A stretch of 64,000 nt of DNA from Ruegeria sp. EL01 (lineage in GTDB: Bacteria > Pseudomonadota > Alphaproteobacteria > Rhodobacterales > Rhodobacteraceae): NCBI RefSeq assembly GCF_900313035.1, contig NZ_OMPS01000004.1, positions 267,184 through 331,183 of the forward strand, in the 5' to 3' direction. Under the pieces are notes generated by a model. It was not told where the DNA came from. It did no database searches and saw only the letters and a list, made by a program, of their open reading frames with translations. This document shows, in pieces, positions 31,406 through 40,816 of the stretch. A program made the position numbers and the translations under genes. How positions within the stretch are numbered: position 1 is the stretch's first letter; each line of letters begins with the position of its first letter.

Positions 31406-32539
31406 ATGAGGATGCAATTGCGTATTCGTTTTGATCAGGGGCCGGCCGGTCCGGGAACCCGTTTCGACCGGCCTTCCCAGATAATCCGCGCTGAAATGGC
31501 GGAAGACGTGCCCCAGGCAATGACGGCGCTGGATGAGGCGCGCGCAGGCGGCGCCTGGGTGGCCGGATATGCAAGCTATGAGCTTGGGTATGTGCTCGAG
31601 TCGCGTCTTCAGGCGCGCCTTCCCCAAGATCGCCGTTTGCCGTTGATGTGTTTTGGCGTTTACGATGGTCCGACCCAAAGCGACTTGCCAAAAGCTGATG
31701 CGGGAATTTCCAACTTTCAACCCAGGTGGGATGATGACCGATACGCCCGGGCGTTTCAGACCGTCCACGATGCTATAGGCGCAGGAGATATCTATCAGGC
31801 AAACCTGACCTTCCCGATTGACATGACTATCAAGGGCGACAGTGCTTCACTTTATGCCGCCCTGACGGCCCGCCAATCCGTTGGGCATGGTGCTTTGGTC
31901 GAACAGGAAGATTTGCCCGATCTGCTCAGCCGGTCGCCGGAATTGTTCTTTCGAACCGACGCGACGGGTTGTATTGAAACGCGCCCGATGAAAGGCACGC
32001 AGCCCCGCAGCGACGACATGGCCGAAGATGCGCGCCGTCGAAACTTCTTGTCGATCGATGAAAAGAACCGGGCCGAAAACCTGATGATCGTTGACCTGCT
32101 GCGCAATGACATAAGCCGGGTTGCCCTGCCGGGATCAGTGCATGTCCCTGAACTGTTCAAGGTCGAAACCTACGCGACGCTACACCAGATGGTCTCTCTC
32201 GTGCGCGCGCAGCTGCAGGTCGGGGCCGGGTTGTCTGATATCCTATCCGCCCTCTTCCCGTGCGGTTCCATCACTGGCGCGCCCAAAATACGCGCGATGG
32301 AAATACTGTCCGAGCTGGAGCCTTGGGCGCGAGACATCTACTGCGGTGCCATCGGTTGGGCGGCCCCGGACGGCAGATCAGAATTCAACGTGGCCATCCG
32401 TACCCTGATGGTCGAAGATGGCGCGGCGACGCTGAACGTGGGCGGCGGCGTTGTTTGGGACAGCACAGCCCCGTCTGAATATGAGGAAGCGCTATGGAAG
32501 GCCCGCTTTGCGCACCAGTTGAGCCTGATTTCCGCCTGA
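31406..32539 (+). CDS. pabB: Aminodeoxychorismate synthase component I
   Basis: 377 residues from the ATG at 31406 (or 31412); the frame upstream is only the antisense of carB. The chorismate-binding core shows GDIYQANLTFPI, the IETRPMKGTQPR segment with the catalytic Lys, the ENLMIVDLLRND block and the signature FPCGSITGAPKIRAME. It is shorter than the 453-residue E. coli enzyme because the N-terminal domain is reduced. It aminates chorismate, with a glutaminase PabA that must be encoded elsewhere, for folate. It overlaps pabC by 46 bases. Confidence 0.9.
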   Translation: MRMQLRIRFDQGPAGPGTRFDRPSQIIRAEMAEDVPQAMTALDEARAGGAWVAGYASYELGYVLESRLQARLPQDRRLPLMCFGVYDGPTQSDLPKADAGISNFQPRWDDDRYARAFQTVHDAIGAGDIYQANLTFPIDMTIKGDSASLYAALTARQSVGHGALVEQEDLPDLLSRSPELFFRTDATGCIETRPMKGTQPRSDDMAEDARRRNFLSIDEKNRAENLMIVDLLRNDISRVALPGSVHVPELFKVETYATLHQMVSLVRAQLQVGAGLSDILSALFPCGSITGAPKIRAMEILSELEPWARDIYCGAIGWAAPDGRSEFNVAIRTLMVEDGAATLNVGGGVVWDSTAPSEYEEALWKARFAHQLSLISA

Positions 32540-33141
32540 TCGAGACGTTGGCCTATCGGCCAGATCAGGGTTTTGTAAGGCAAGACCGCCATCTGGGCCG
32601 CATGGCGCGAACTGCTGCCGCATTGGACCTGCCATTCATAGTGGACGAGGCATTGGACACTCTGTCCGAAGTGTCGAATGAGGCACCGTTGCGGTGCAGG
32701 CTGACGATGGGCCTTTCCGGCAAGTTCGAACTGACAACAGCACCTCTGGCGAGTAACCCGTCCCATTGGCGGTTGGCGCTGGCTGACACGAAGTTGAATT
32801 CGTCAGATCAATGGCTGCGCCACAAAACAACGCGGCGCAAAGTTTATGACAATGCCCGAAATGCGATGGCGGATTCTGTCGACGAGCTGCTTTTCCTAAA
32901 CGAGCACGATGAGCTTTGCGAGGGAACAATCACCAACCTGTTTGTTGTGACGGTGGATGGCAGGCGCCTTACCCCGGCCCTGTCGTGTGGATTGTTGCCG
33001 GGTATTCTGCGCGAAGAGCTATTAGAAACACATGAGTTTACAGAGGCCAAATTGTTTCTGGCCGATCTCCTGAACGCGCAAACGGTCTATATGGGAAACT
33101 CGTTACGCGGGCTGATGCCCGTAGAGTTGGAGAACCGTTGA
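32494..33141 (+). CDS. pabC: Aminotransferase class IV, probable 4-amino-4-deoxychorismate lyase
   Basis: 215 residues. The PLP Lys is in LRHKTTRRKVYD, the phosphate-binding region is LCEGTITNLFV and the C-terminal part has TPALSCGLLPGILRE, all class IV (branched-chain aminotransferase fold) marks. Together with the 46-base overlap with pabB this points to the lyase step giving 4-aminobenzoate and pyruvate. It is shorter than E. coli PabC (269) at the N-terminus. A D-amino acid transaminase activity cannot be excluded. Confidence 0.85.
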   Translation: MEGPLCAPVEPDFRLIETLAYRPDQGFVRQDRHLGRMARTAAALDLPFIVDEALDTLSEVSNEAPLRCRLTMGLSGKFELTTAPLASNPSHWRLALADTKLNSSDQWLRHKTTRRKVYDNARNAMADSVDELLFLNEHDELCEGTITNLFVVTVDGRRLTPALSCGLLPGILREELLETHEFTEAKLFLADLLNAQTVYMGNSLRGLMPVELENR

Positions 33142-33283
33142 TCTGGGCGCTGTTGCTGGTCTGGGCGTCTATTTCTAACCGTGCATTGTGTAAACGCTGT
33201 TTTGACGGCGCGACCTGCCTTGACTTTCCGGGCCTGACGCGGTGTACCGGCGCGACGAATTTTGCGCCCGAAGGGATATCTCC

Positions 33284-35059
33284 ATGCACGCCTATCGCAG
33301 CCACACCTGCGCCGCACTGACCGCCGCCAATGTTGGCGAAACCGTTCGCCTGTCTGGCTGGGTGCATCGGGTTCGAGATCACGGTGGTGTGCTGTTCATC
33401 GACCTGCGCGACCATTTCGGCGTGACTCAGGTGTTGTGCGATGGTGACAGTGCCGCTTTTGCAGAACTTGAAAAGGTGCGGTCCGAATGGTGCATTCGCA
33501 TCGACGGCACGGTTAAGGCGCGTGCAGCCGATCTGGTAAACAACAAGCTGCCCACTGGTGAGATCGAAGTTTACGTACGTGAACTGGAGGTTTTGGGCGC
33601 TGCTGACGAGTTGCCGTTGATGGTGTTCGGCGAGCAGGAATACCCCGAGGAAACGCGTTTGCGCTATCGTTACCTCGACCTACGCCGTGAGGCGATGCAG
33701 CAGAATATGACCCTGCGCTCGGACGTTGTATCCTCGATGCGCCGCCGTATGTGGGATCAGGGCTTTCGCGAATATCAGACGCCTATCATCACCGCATCCT
33801 CGCCAGAAGGCGCGCGTGACTTCTTGGTGCCCTCGCGCCTGCATCCGGGCAAGTTCTACGCGCTGCCGCAGGCCCCGCAGCAGTTCAAACAGCTGATCAT
33901 GGTGTCTGGTTTCGACAAGTATTTCCAGATTGCACCGTGTTTCCGCGATGAAGATCCCCGCGCTGACCGCTCTCCGACCGATTTCTACCAGCTCGACCTG
34001 GAGATGTCGTTTGTCGAACAGCAGGACGTGTTCGACACGATCCAACCCGTATTGACCGGTGTGTTTGAGGAATTCAGCGGTGGTCGCAAAGTGGACCAGG
34101 ACTGGCCGCAGATTTCCTATAAAGACGCGGCGCTTTGGTATGGTAGCGACAAGCCGGACTTGCGTAACCCGATCAAGATGCAGGTTGTTTCCGACCATTT
34201 CCGTGGCTCGGGTTTTGCGATCTTTGCTAAATTGTTAGAGCAGGAAGGGACTGAGATTCGCGCCATTCCTGCGCCAAGTGGTGGTAGCCGTAAGTTCTGC
34301 GACCGCATGAACGCCTTTGCCCAGAAAGAGGGTCTGCCCGGCATGGGCTACATCTTCTGGCGCGATCAAGGCGAAGGCATGGAGGCTGCCGGCCCGCTGG
34401 CCAAAAACATCGGCCCCGAGCGGACCGAGGCAATTCGCCAGCAATTGGGTCTGGGCGTCGGCGATGCGGCGTTCTTCCTTGGGGGCAAGCCGAAAGCCTT
34501 TGAAAAGGTCGCAGGCAAGGCGCGTGACGTTATCGGTGATGAGCTGAATCTGACTGAAAAAGATCGCTTTGCCTTTGCCTGGATCGTGGATTTTCCGATT
34601 TATGAGCAGGACGAAGAATCCGGCGCGATCGACTTTGAACACAACCCGTTTTCAATGCCCCAAGGCGGGATGGAGGCGTTGCAGGGAAACCCTCTGGATG
34701 TTCGCGGCTATCAATACGATCTCGCGTGTAACGGGTATGAACTGGTTTCCGGTGCGATCCGAAACCACAAACCTGAGATCATGCTGAAAGCCTTTGAACT
34801 GGCTGGATATGGTGAAGACGAAGTCAAAAGCCGCTTTGGCGCGCTCTTCAACGCCTTCCACTATGGCGCCCCACCTCACGGTGGTTGTGCTGCGGGCATC
34901 GATCGGATCGTGATGCTGCTGGCGGATGAGGCCAACATCCGCGAAGTGATGATGTTCCCGATGAACCAGCGCGCTGAAGATCTGATGATGGATGCACCGT
35001 CTGATCCAACGTCGGATCAACTGATGGAACTCGGTTTGCGCATCATACCGCAAGACTAG
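33284..35059 (+). CDS. aspS: Aspartate-tRNA ligase
   Basis: 591 residues from the ATG at 33284 (AAGGG upstream); an in-frame start at 33242 adds 14 residues foreign to the family. The OB anticodon domain leads ([19 protein letters not shown]), class II motif 2 is [19 protein letters not shown] and motif 3 is [14 protein letters not shown] near the C-terminus, with the bacterial GAD insertion in the middle. It charges tRNA-Asp; whether it is discriminating or also charges tRNA-Asn is not decided here. It lies 142 bases behind pabC. Confidence 0.97.
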   Translation: MHAYRSHTCAALTAANVGETVRLSGWVHRVRDHGGVLFIDLRDHFGVTQVLCDGDSAAFAELEKVRSEWCIRIDGTVKARAADLVNNKLPTGEIEVYVRELEVLGAADELPLMVFGEQEYPEETRLRYRYLDLRREAMQQNMTLRSDVVSSMRRRMWDQGFREYQTPIITASSPEGARDFLVPSRLHPGKFYALPQAPQQFKQLIMVSGFDKYFQIAPCFRDEDPRADRSPTDFYQLDLEMSFVEQQDVFDTIQPVLTGVFEEFSGGRKVDQDWPQISYKDAALWYGSDKPDLRNPIKMQVVSDHFRGSGFAIFAKLLEQEGTEIRAIPAPSGGSRKFCDRMNAFAQKEGLPGMGYIFWRDQGEGMEAAGPLAKNIGPERTEAIRQQLGLGVGDAAFFLGGKPKAFEKVAGKARDVIGDELNLTEKDRFAFAWIVDFPIYEQDEESGAIDFEHNPFSMPQGGMEALQGNPLDVRGYQYDLACNGYELVSGAIRNHKPEIMLKAFELAGYGEDEVKSRFGALFNAFHYGAPPHGGCAAGIDRIVMLLADEANIREVMMFPMNQRAEDLMMDAPSDPTSDQLMELGLRIIPQD

Positions 35060-35202
35060 TCATCACGCGCAAGCAGAACTGCAGGCTAGTGCGATCAGGG
35101 TCATCTACACGCGCCACTGTCTGAACGGTCGCGCGGAGGCGGCGGAGTTCCAAAAAACCGAACTCAGCACGCGCGGGGCTGTCTCCGGACCCCAAACAAC
35201 CA

Positions 35203-35322
35203 TTAGTCCAGCGGGTTTTTCAGGTCGCTTCTGTTCACCCGTATTGTTCGTGCGGTGTGACGTGTCTGTCGATAAACCCACAGGCACAATAAGGTCGCTG
35301 TGATGAAATAGGCAGTGGCCAT
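35203..35322 (-). CDS. Possible 39-residue single-pass membrane protein
   Basis: A minus-strand frame begins at an ATG one base after the stop codon of the response regulator, with GGGAGG about 10 bases upstream inside that gene. The product has one hydrophobic helix (AYFITATLLCLWVY) and a basic tail (RQTRHTARTIRVNR). The start position, ribosome site and positive-inside charge pattern make translation believable. No family is known to me. Confidence 0.35.
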   Translation of the reverse strand: MATAYFITATLLCLWVYRQTRHTARTIRVNRSDLKNPLD

Positions 35323-35323
35323 T

Positions 35324-36043
35324 CTAAATTGCCTCCCTTTGTTCCAGGCGGTCTTGGACAATACCTGCAACCTTTGCGGCTTGCGCGGTGATCGGTGTGC
35401 CATGTGCACGCGACCTGGCCAACTGACGAGCGGCTTCCGCCAGCACATTGTCATCTGCTTCTCGCGCCACGCCGCACAAGAACTGCGCCGCGTAGTCCAA
35501 TGTCCGATGGTCATTCGGCCCCGCCAGCACGTCCGCGATATGGGCCATGTCATCCTGATAGGCCATGGGATCCGGCTGGATCACCTCATCGCGAACCGAG
35601 TGTAGGCCGCTGGGGCGTCGATCCTCGGGCAGCAATTCCAGGATGGATCTTTGAAAGAACGACATGGACGCTATCGGTTTGGCGAGAAACCCATCAGCCC
35701 CGGCGCCCAGAGCGTCGGTTTTGGTGCAATCGTCGCCGGACATGCCCAGAATGACGCAGATGCGGGGGCTGGCATTCGAAAGCTCTGCAATCAGATCAGC
35801 GCCGGACCCGTCAGGCAACCCCATATCAACAAGAATAACCGAGGGGCGGTAGATCTGCAGATGCCGACGCGCTGATTTCAGGCAATCGGCGCGCCTGATC
35901 CTGGCGCCGCTGTGCATGCACATAAGGCGTATCACATCGCAGGCATATCGGCTGTCCTCGACAACCAGAATGGTTTGTCCCAACAAGGGCCGCGTCGCGG
36001 TAGGCGTGGCGACGGTGGTGGCGAAAGGACCCGAATCGTCCAT
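35324..36043 (-). CDS. Receiver-domain response regulator with unassigned C-terminus
   Basis: 239 residues from the ATG at 36043 (GGAGA 7 bases upstream). Residues 24-130 are a CheY-like receiver: acidic pair Glu29/Asp30 (VVEDS), phosphoacceptor Asp73 (LVDMGLPDG), Ser102 and Lys122 (FLAKPI). The last 100 residues are helical with no DNA-binding or enzymatic motif that I recognise. No histidine kinase is nearby, so the partner must be encoded elsewhere or it acts in a phosphorelay. A tiny membrane-protein frame begins directly after its stop. Confidence 0.85.
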   Translation of the reverse strand: MDDSGPFATTVATPTATRPLLGQTILVVEDSRYACDVIRLMCMHSGARIRRADCLKSARRHLQIYRPSVILVDMGLPDGSGADLIAELSNASPRICVILGMSGDDCTKTDALGAGADGFLAKPIASMSFFQRSILELLPEDRRPSGLHSVRDEVIQPDPMAYQDDMAHIADVLAGPNDHRTLDYAAQFLCGVAREADDNVLAEAARQLARSRAHGTPITAQAAKVAGIVQDRLEQREAI

Positions 36044-36178
36044 GGCAAATCTCCTATCCAGCAGATGCTTCACGCTAGGAACTTCTGGCTAACACAGGGT
36101 TAACGGGCGATTTGGCGCACTTGTCCTTTGGCAGGTCTGCCCCCATAACCCATGCAACGCAGGACTGAGGAGAATGAC

Positions 36179-36583
36179 ATGATTGGTCGTCTGAACCACG
36201 TCGCTATTGCCGTGCCGGATCTTGAGGCGGCGTCCGAGCAATATCGCAGCGCGCTGGGCGCCAAGGTCGGCGCGCCCCAGGACGAGCCGGATCATGGCGT
36301 GACCGTTGTGTTCATTGAATTGCCCAATACCAAGATCGAATTGCTGTATCCGCTGGGCAATGACAGCCCGATCAACGGCTTTCTGGAAAAGAACCCGGCG
36401 GGCGGCATTCATCATGTGTGCTACGAAGTGGACGATATTATTGCGGCACGCGACCATCTGAAAGAAACAGGTGCCCGTGTTCTGGGGTCGGGTGATCCAA
36501 AGATAGGTGCCCATGGCAAACCCGTCTTGTTCCTGCACCCCAAAGACTTCAATGGTTGTCTTGTTGAGCTAGAGCAGGTTTGA
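36179..36583 (+). CDS. mce: Methylmalonyl-CoA epimerase
   Basis: 134 residues from the ATG at 36179 (GAGGAG 6 bases upstream). It is a vicinal-oxygen-chelate protein of two beta-alpha-beta modules with cobalt/zinc ligands: His in RLNHVAIAVPD, Glu in NTKIELLYPL region, His in GGIHHVCYEV and the final Glu in NGCLVELEQV. It interconverts the R and S forms of methylmalonyl-CoA in propionyl-CoA use and the ethylmalonyl-CoA pathway. The DUF1467 gene follows closely, as is usual in this bacterial group. Confidence 0.93.
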   Translation: MIGRLNHVAIAVPDLEAASEQYRSALGAKVGAPQDEPDHGVTVVFIELPNTKIELLYPLGNDSPINGFLEKNPAGGIHHVCYEVDDIIAARDHLKETGARVLGSGDPKIGAHGKPVLFLHPKDFNGCLVELEQV

Positions 36584-36605
36584 ACCCCAGCCCGGAGGGC
36601 CTGAA

Positions 36606-36878
36606 ATGACCATAACAGCCGGTTTGGTGTTGTTCGCCGTGATCTGGTTCATGACGTTGCTGGTGGTGCTGCCCGTTCGCATCAAAACGCAAGGTGATGT
36701 GGGTGAGATTGTACCGGGCACCCATGCGGGTGCTCCGGAAGTGCATCACATGAAGAAAAAGCTGTGGATCACCACCGGCATAACGGTGATCCTGTGGATT
36801 ATCATCGCCGGGATTATTCTGTCAGGTGTGATCTCGGTACGGGATTTCGACTGGCTGAATCAGTTGGAACCCCGGTGA
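36606..36878 (+). CDS. DUF1467 family small membrane protein
   Basis: 90 residues with two membrane helices (about 4-24 and 53-76) joined by a loop with the conserved RIKTQGDVGEIVPGTHAGAP stretch. The family is recognised by this loop and by its linkage to methylmalonyl-CoA epimerase in Rhodobacterales (22-base gap here). The function is unknown. It converges on the EI24-domain gene with six bases between stops. Confidence 0.86.
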   Translation: MTITAGLVLFAVIWFMTLLVVLPVRIKTQGDVGEIVPGTHAGAPEVHHMKKKLWITTGITVILWIIIAGIILSGVISVRDFDWLNQLEPR

Positions 36879-36884
36879 GATCCT

Positions 36885-37583
36885 TCAGGAGTCGAGACCG
36901 GACAACCGATGGTAAATGTGGGTGAACGTGGCGACACCGATGATCGGGATCACCAAGTTTACCAACGGAACGGATAGCGGAATTGCCATCAGTGTTCCCG
37001 CCAGCCAAACGGTTGTGGAATGCTTGGCCCGGAGCTTTCGGGCGCCGTCGCGACCCAAACGGCGCATCGCAGCAAGCGTGAAGTATTCGCGACCCAGCAG
37101 AAAGCCGTTCATGCCCCAGAATATGAATGGCGCAAACGGGGTGAGTATTGCGTAAAGGATCAGGGCCAACAGGTTTGCCGCGATCAGCACACCCAGAAAG
37201 CTCAGACCGTCCAGAAGGGCTTCGCTGAAGGGGATTTTCTGGGCGGGCGGCAGGCTGGAATAGTGTTTGTCTTCGACAGCCTGCGCAACATCTTCCAGAA
37301 AGATCGACGTTATGGCCGAGGCAACGGGCATCATCAAAAACACCGGAAGCACAAGCACCAACAATATACCCGAGTAGTTCAAAACGTCGTTCAACCAGGG
37401 TACTGCACCGATGAAGGGCAGGGAAATCTCATTCCCGGACAGCGTGTTTATGAACCAGATCGCACTGGCGCAGGCGGCAATCAAAAGCAGGATCGTCAAG
37501 CCCACGCCGCGCAAAAGAACAGATCGGAACTTTGGATCACCAATCTGACCCAATGCAGCAAAAAATGCATTCAGTATGGTCAT
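36885..37583 (-). CDS. EI24-domain (CysZ-like) membrane protein
   Basis: 232 residues with about four to five long membrane segments. The EI24/CysZ family is seen in the N-terminal FRSVLLRGVGLTILLL helix, the SITSIFLEDVAQAVE block and the C-terminal GREYFTLAAMRRL region. E. coli CysZ is a sulfate transporter for cysteine synthesis; sulfate transport is therefore possible here, but no sulfur gene is adjacent. It is encoded behind the nitroreductase with a 4-base overlap. Confidence 0.85.
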   Translation of the reverse strand: MTILNAFFAALGQIGDPKFRSVLLRGVGLTILLLIAACASAIWFINTLSGNEISLPFIGAVPWLNDVLNYSGILLVLVLPVFLMMPVASAITSIFLEDVAQAVEDKHYSSLPPAQKIPFSEALLDGLSFLGVLIAANLLALILYAILTPFAPFIFWGMNGFLLGREYFTLAAMRRLGRDGARKLRAKHSTTVWLAGTLMAIPLSVPLVNLVIPIIGVATFTHIYHRLSGLDS

Positions 37584-38158
37584 TCAGAAACCCATTTGGT
37601 TAGTGCTGCAACGTCCGGGCGTGGGCGTTCTGGAGGGGCGGTGCTTTCAGTGGCGATGTGGATTAGCCCCGCGACGCGTTCATTCTCGGCCAACCCCAGT
37701 GCTTTTTCACAAAACCCTCGATCATGAGTTTGCCAACCTGACAACCAGTTCGCGCCCCACCCCGCGGCCAGAGCAGCGTTCAGCAGCGCTAGGCAGACAG
37801 CCCCGGCTGAGTAGGTTTGTTCAACCGCGGGGATCTTGGCCGAGGGTTTTTGAACTTCAACGACCGCAACGGCCAAATGCCCCAAGTCAAACTGGCTGCG
37901 CGCCTTAACGATTTCTTCCGGGCTTTTGTTCAAAGCGCGCCCGGCTTCTTCGGTCAGATTGGCCAAACGCGGCATGGCGCTTTTCTCAAGAACAACAAAC
38001 CGCCAGGGTTCCAGCTTGCCGTGATCCGGGCTGCGGGCTGCGGCCTTCAGCAGCGGAATCAATTCACTCCGGTTCGGGGCCGGGGCAATCAGTGTTTTGG
38101 CAGGTCGGGACCGACGCGACTGCAGAAACTCCAGGGCGGCGGGGCTCTTCAAGGGCAT
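37580..38158 (-). CDS. Nitroreductase family flavoprotein
   Basis: 192 residues. FMN-binding marks are the RRSRPAKTLIAPAPNRSE segment at the N-terminus (Arg contacts), the SPDHGKLEPWRFVVLE block and the AGWGANWLSGWQTHD block, near the YdjA/RutE-like subgroup of short nitroreductases. It should reduce nitro or quinone-like compounds with NAD(P)H in the cytosol. It overlaps the EI24 gene start by 4 bases. An IS6-type relic starts about 140 bases upstream. Confidence 0.9.
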   Translation of the reverse strand: MPLKSPAALEFLQSRRSRPAKTLIAPAPNRSELIPLLKAAARSPDHGKLEPWRFVVLEKSAMPRLANLTEEAGRALNKSPEEIVKARSQFDLGHLAVAVVEVQKPSAKIPAVEQTYSAGAVCLALLNAALAAGWGANWLSGWQTHDRGFCEKALGLAENERVAGLIHIATESTAPPERPRPDVAALTKWVSE

Positions 38159-38295
38159 ATGTTAATTTCCTTTACATCGACGCTACGTATGTTGGTCAAC
38201 AGTGCCGCAGTTTCAAGGGCAAGAAGTTGGGTTTGGGGGATCAATTTCATTCCAGCGCCTTTTAGGCAAGGACCATGGAGCGAAGCGATGGCGCG

Positions 38296-38752
38296 GGATC
38301 TGTCGCAAACTTTTGACGATCGACGTTTGTAAATTGGAGAGTGAATGGCTGCCGGGAACATTAAGTCGAAAGTCAGCTCATGATTTCCTTCTAAGGCGCG
38401 CAATATCCGAAGGAAATGATTCTGTTCGCAGTGTTCTTCTACGTTCGATACGGGATGTCATATCGTGATCTTGAGGAGATCATGGCGGAACGCGGTGTCT
38501 CGGTCGATCACATCACACCAAACCGCTGGGAACCGCGATATTCAGGCGTAATAGGTGAAACTGCCCGATGCTAGTGTTCAAAGCCTTCACCTCAACTGCG
38601 GCAACACTCAACGGAATCGAAGTGGGGATATGATCCGCAAGGGTCAAATCACGCCCGGACTCTGTCCGTTTTGGGAGTTCGCTGAGTGGGTCGCTTAACC
38701 TTGATGGGATCGCTGAAATAGTTCGCCATGTTCGAAAGTTCACAACAGAACT
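38296..38752 (+). mobile_element. Internally deleted IS6-family insertion sequence
   Basis: The left end begins with GGATCTGTCGCAAACTTTTG at 38296 and the right end, read on the minus strand from about 38752, gives AGTTCTGTTGTGAACTTTCG; 14 of 20 positions agree by eye, and both resemble IS6-family terminal repeats. The element is about 455 bases against roughly 800 for intact members. No 8-base target duplication is evident, so the ends may be eroded. Confidence 0.72.
38380..38698 (+). pseudogene. IS6-family transposase remnant
   Basis: The N-terminus starts at the ATG at 38380, has an in-frame TAA at 38392 where intact relatives have Lys, then reads QYPKEMILFAVFFYVRYG and SYRDLEEIMAERGVSVDH, a close IS6 transposase match, to about 38555. 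It then jumps, in another frame, to the C-terminal block PMLVFKAFTSTAATLNGIEV and, after one more frameshift near 38629, MIRKGQITPG. The whole DDE catalytic core is missing, so it cannot be active. Confidence 0.85.
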
Positions 38753-38911
38753 TTTGGCAGCCTGGGCCGCGGGCGAAAGTGCAATGGCAATCGCGGGATG
38801 TCACTGACATGGTTTCGCACCGGTGGGCGTTCCTCTTTTGGATGCCGGTTGAGCGAGCACCACTTGGTTTGGGATTGGGCCCTGGCTAAGAATGCGTAAC
38901 CCGGCCCGAAG

Positions 38912-40798
38912 CTAAACTTTGGGCATACCCTTGGGACGTAAATGGCGTTTTTGGGCGGCGATACGAAAAGGCGCATTGGGTGCGCCATAGCCCTGATAGT
39001 TGCGTTGCCGTTGGACGATCTCAAAAAAAAGACCACCTGAAAAAGGGTGCGAGTACATCTGGAGAAATGAGCCGCTTTCGTCCTCGTCATACATGACATT
39101 ATGTGCTGCGAGATTTGTGACGAATTCTTCAGACAAATCAAATCGCGTTGCAACATCGGCATAGTAGTTTTGCGAAATCTCAAGGGGTTTGAAACCGGTG
39201 TCCGCGAGGTTACTCGAGGTTGCAAAGATGTCGTCGCATGCGAATGCGATATGCTGCACGGAGGCTCCGAAACTATCCGCTAAAAAGTGGCCCGCCATTG
39301 TTCGGTGCGTTTCGGCCCCGTTCAGTGTGATGCGGAACGAACCGTCCTGGGTCGCGAGAGCTTGACTGCGGACCAATCCATCTGGGTCGATCACATCGAC
39401 CATTGGCGATTTTTGCATATCGAACAGCGTCGAGTAGAACAGTGACCAACTCAACATTTCGTCGTAGCTCATCGTTTGGGCGACGTGGTCGACCCATTGA
39501 AGACCACTGCCCATGGTGGCCGTTTGCGCTTCGTTGAATTCAACCGTCCAGACGTCTGACAAGCCACTGGCCGTGTCGATGAAGTGCAGCACGCTGCCGC
39601 CCAATCCACGGATGGCTGGTATATCCAGCTCTCCGGGCCCCGTTGGTTGAGAAAAAGTGCTCGCCCCCAGGCTGGCTGCACGTGACACGGTGGACTGCGC
39701 GTCTGCGACGTCGAGACCGATGTCACAAACTGTCGTCCCATTGGCGTTAAAAGCGCTGCTGGCATACCCTGTGGTTTCCCGGTTGATGACGATGCGGATG
39801 GTACCGCTTGTCCAAAGCGACAGGTTTTTTGAGATATGCTCGCCCGCATGACGGAACCCAAGCGTGCGCAAAGTCGTTTCAAGCGCATCCGCCTCGCTGC
39901 CACGTGATGCAAATTCAAGAAACGAAACCCCTTCGACCCGCATCCGCTTTGGTATGTCGGGCAGGTCGACACGCACGGTGGGCTCGGCTTGTCGTACGTC
40001 GTCCATCAATGCGATCAGAGAACGATAGCCATCCTTTGCAATGGTTATGGGGCTGCCGCCGCGAAACTGATCGTTGAAAATCTCAAGGCTGATCGGTCCG
40101 CTGTATCTTGCAGCCATCACCGCTTGCATAAAGCCGGTTATATCAAGATCGCCTTCCCCGGGCATGTTTCTGAAATGACGTGACCAATACAGCAGGTCCA
40201 TATCGATCAACGGGGCATCAGCGAGTTGGACAAAGAAAATCTTGTCCCCCGGAATGCTACGAATAGTGTCTGGGTCGGTTTTGCGGGCTAACGTGTGAAA
40301 GCTGTCGAGGATCAGGCCGATATTTGGGTGATCGGCCCGGCGTACGATTTCCCATGCGTCGCGATGATCGTTGACATGTTTGCCCCAAGCTAAGGCTTCG
40401 TAACCGACCCGCAAACCGCGCTTGGCTGCTCGCTCACCCAAGTCGTTGAGATCCTGTGCTGCCCGATCGATGCCGCCAAGACAAGTCGGGTGGCATGAGG
40501 AGCAGATCAGAACCAGATCCGTGCCAAGTTCTTGCATCAGATCGAACTTGCGTTCCGCCCGATCAAAAGCTTTTGCGCGTAAGGGATCTGGCAGCCCTTC
40601 AAAATCACGAAACGGTTGGAACAGAGTGATCTCTAGCCCGAGTGCGCGGATCAACTCTCCTACTTCACGGGGGCTGCCATCGTGGGTCATGAAATCCTGT
40701 TCGAAAATCTCGATCCCATCATAGCCCGCGGCTGCAATTGCCTCTAGCTTTTCAGGCAGGCTGCCTGCAATCGACACAGTTGCGATAGAGGTTTTCAT
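38912..40798 (-). CDS. quiC: Bifunctional 3-dehydroshikimate dehydratase (TIM barrel + VOC domain)
   Basis: 628 residues. Residues 1-280 are a xylose-isomerase-like TIM barrel with metal ligands Glu134 (GYEALAW), Asp165 (LILDSFH), Gln191 (VQLAD) and Glu239 (SLEIFND), the same set and numbering as I recall for Pseudomonas QuiC1. Residues 290-628 are two HPPD-like vicinal-oxygen-chelate modules (QHIAFACDDIF, FFEIVQRQ). This fusion marks dehydratases that turn 3-dehydroshikimate into protocatechuate. It is last in the six-gene operon after the aldolase (18-base gap). Confidence 0.9.
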   Translation of the reverse strand: MKTSIATVSIAGSLPEKLEAIAAAGYDGIEIFEQDFMTHDGSPREVGELIRALGLEITLFQPFRDFEGLPDPLRAKAFDRAERKFDLMQELGTDLVLICSSCHPTCLGGIDRAAQDLNDLGERAAKRGLRVGYEALAWGKHVNDHRDAWEIVRRADHPNIGLILDSFHTLARKTDPDTIRSIPGDKIFFVQLADAPLIDMDLLYWSRHFRNMPGEGDLDITGFMQAVMAARYSGPISLEIFNDQFRGGSPITIAKDGYRSLIALMDDVRQAEPTVRVDLPDIPKRMRVEGVSFLEFASRGSEADALETTLRTLGFRHAGEHISKNLSLWTSGTIRIVINRETTGYASSAFNANGTTVCDIGLDVADAQSTVSRAASLGASTFSQPTGPGELDIPAIRGLGGSVLHFIDTASGLSDVWTVEFNEAQTATMGSGLQWVDHVAQTMSYDEMLSWSLFYSTLFDMQKSPMVDVIDPDGLVRSQALATQDGSFRITLNGAETHRTMAGHFLADSFGASVQHIAFACDDIFATSSNLADTGFKPLEISQNYYADVATRFDLSEEFVTNLAAHNVMYDEDESGSFLQMYSHPFSGGLFFEIVQRQRNYQGYGAPNAPFRIAAQKRHLRPKGMPKV

Positions 40799-40816
40799 GA
40801 GGGGTCCTTTGACGCG

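Noticed and set aside
33138..33320. 60-residue frame between pabC and aspS
   Set aside because: Covers the aspS leader and start in a different frame and shows no family likeness.
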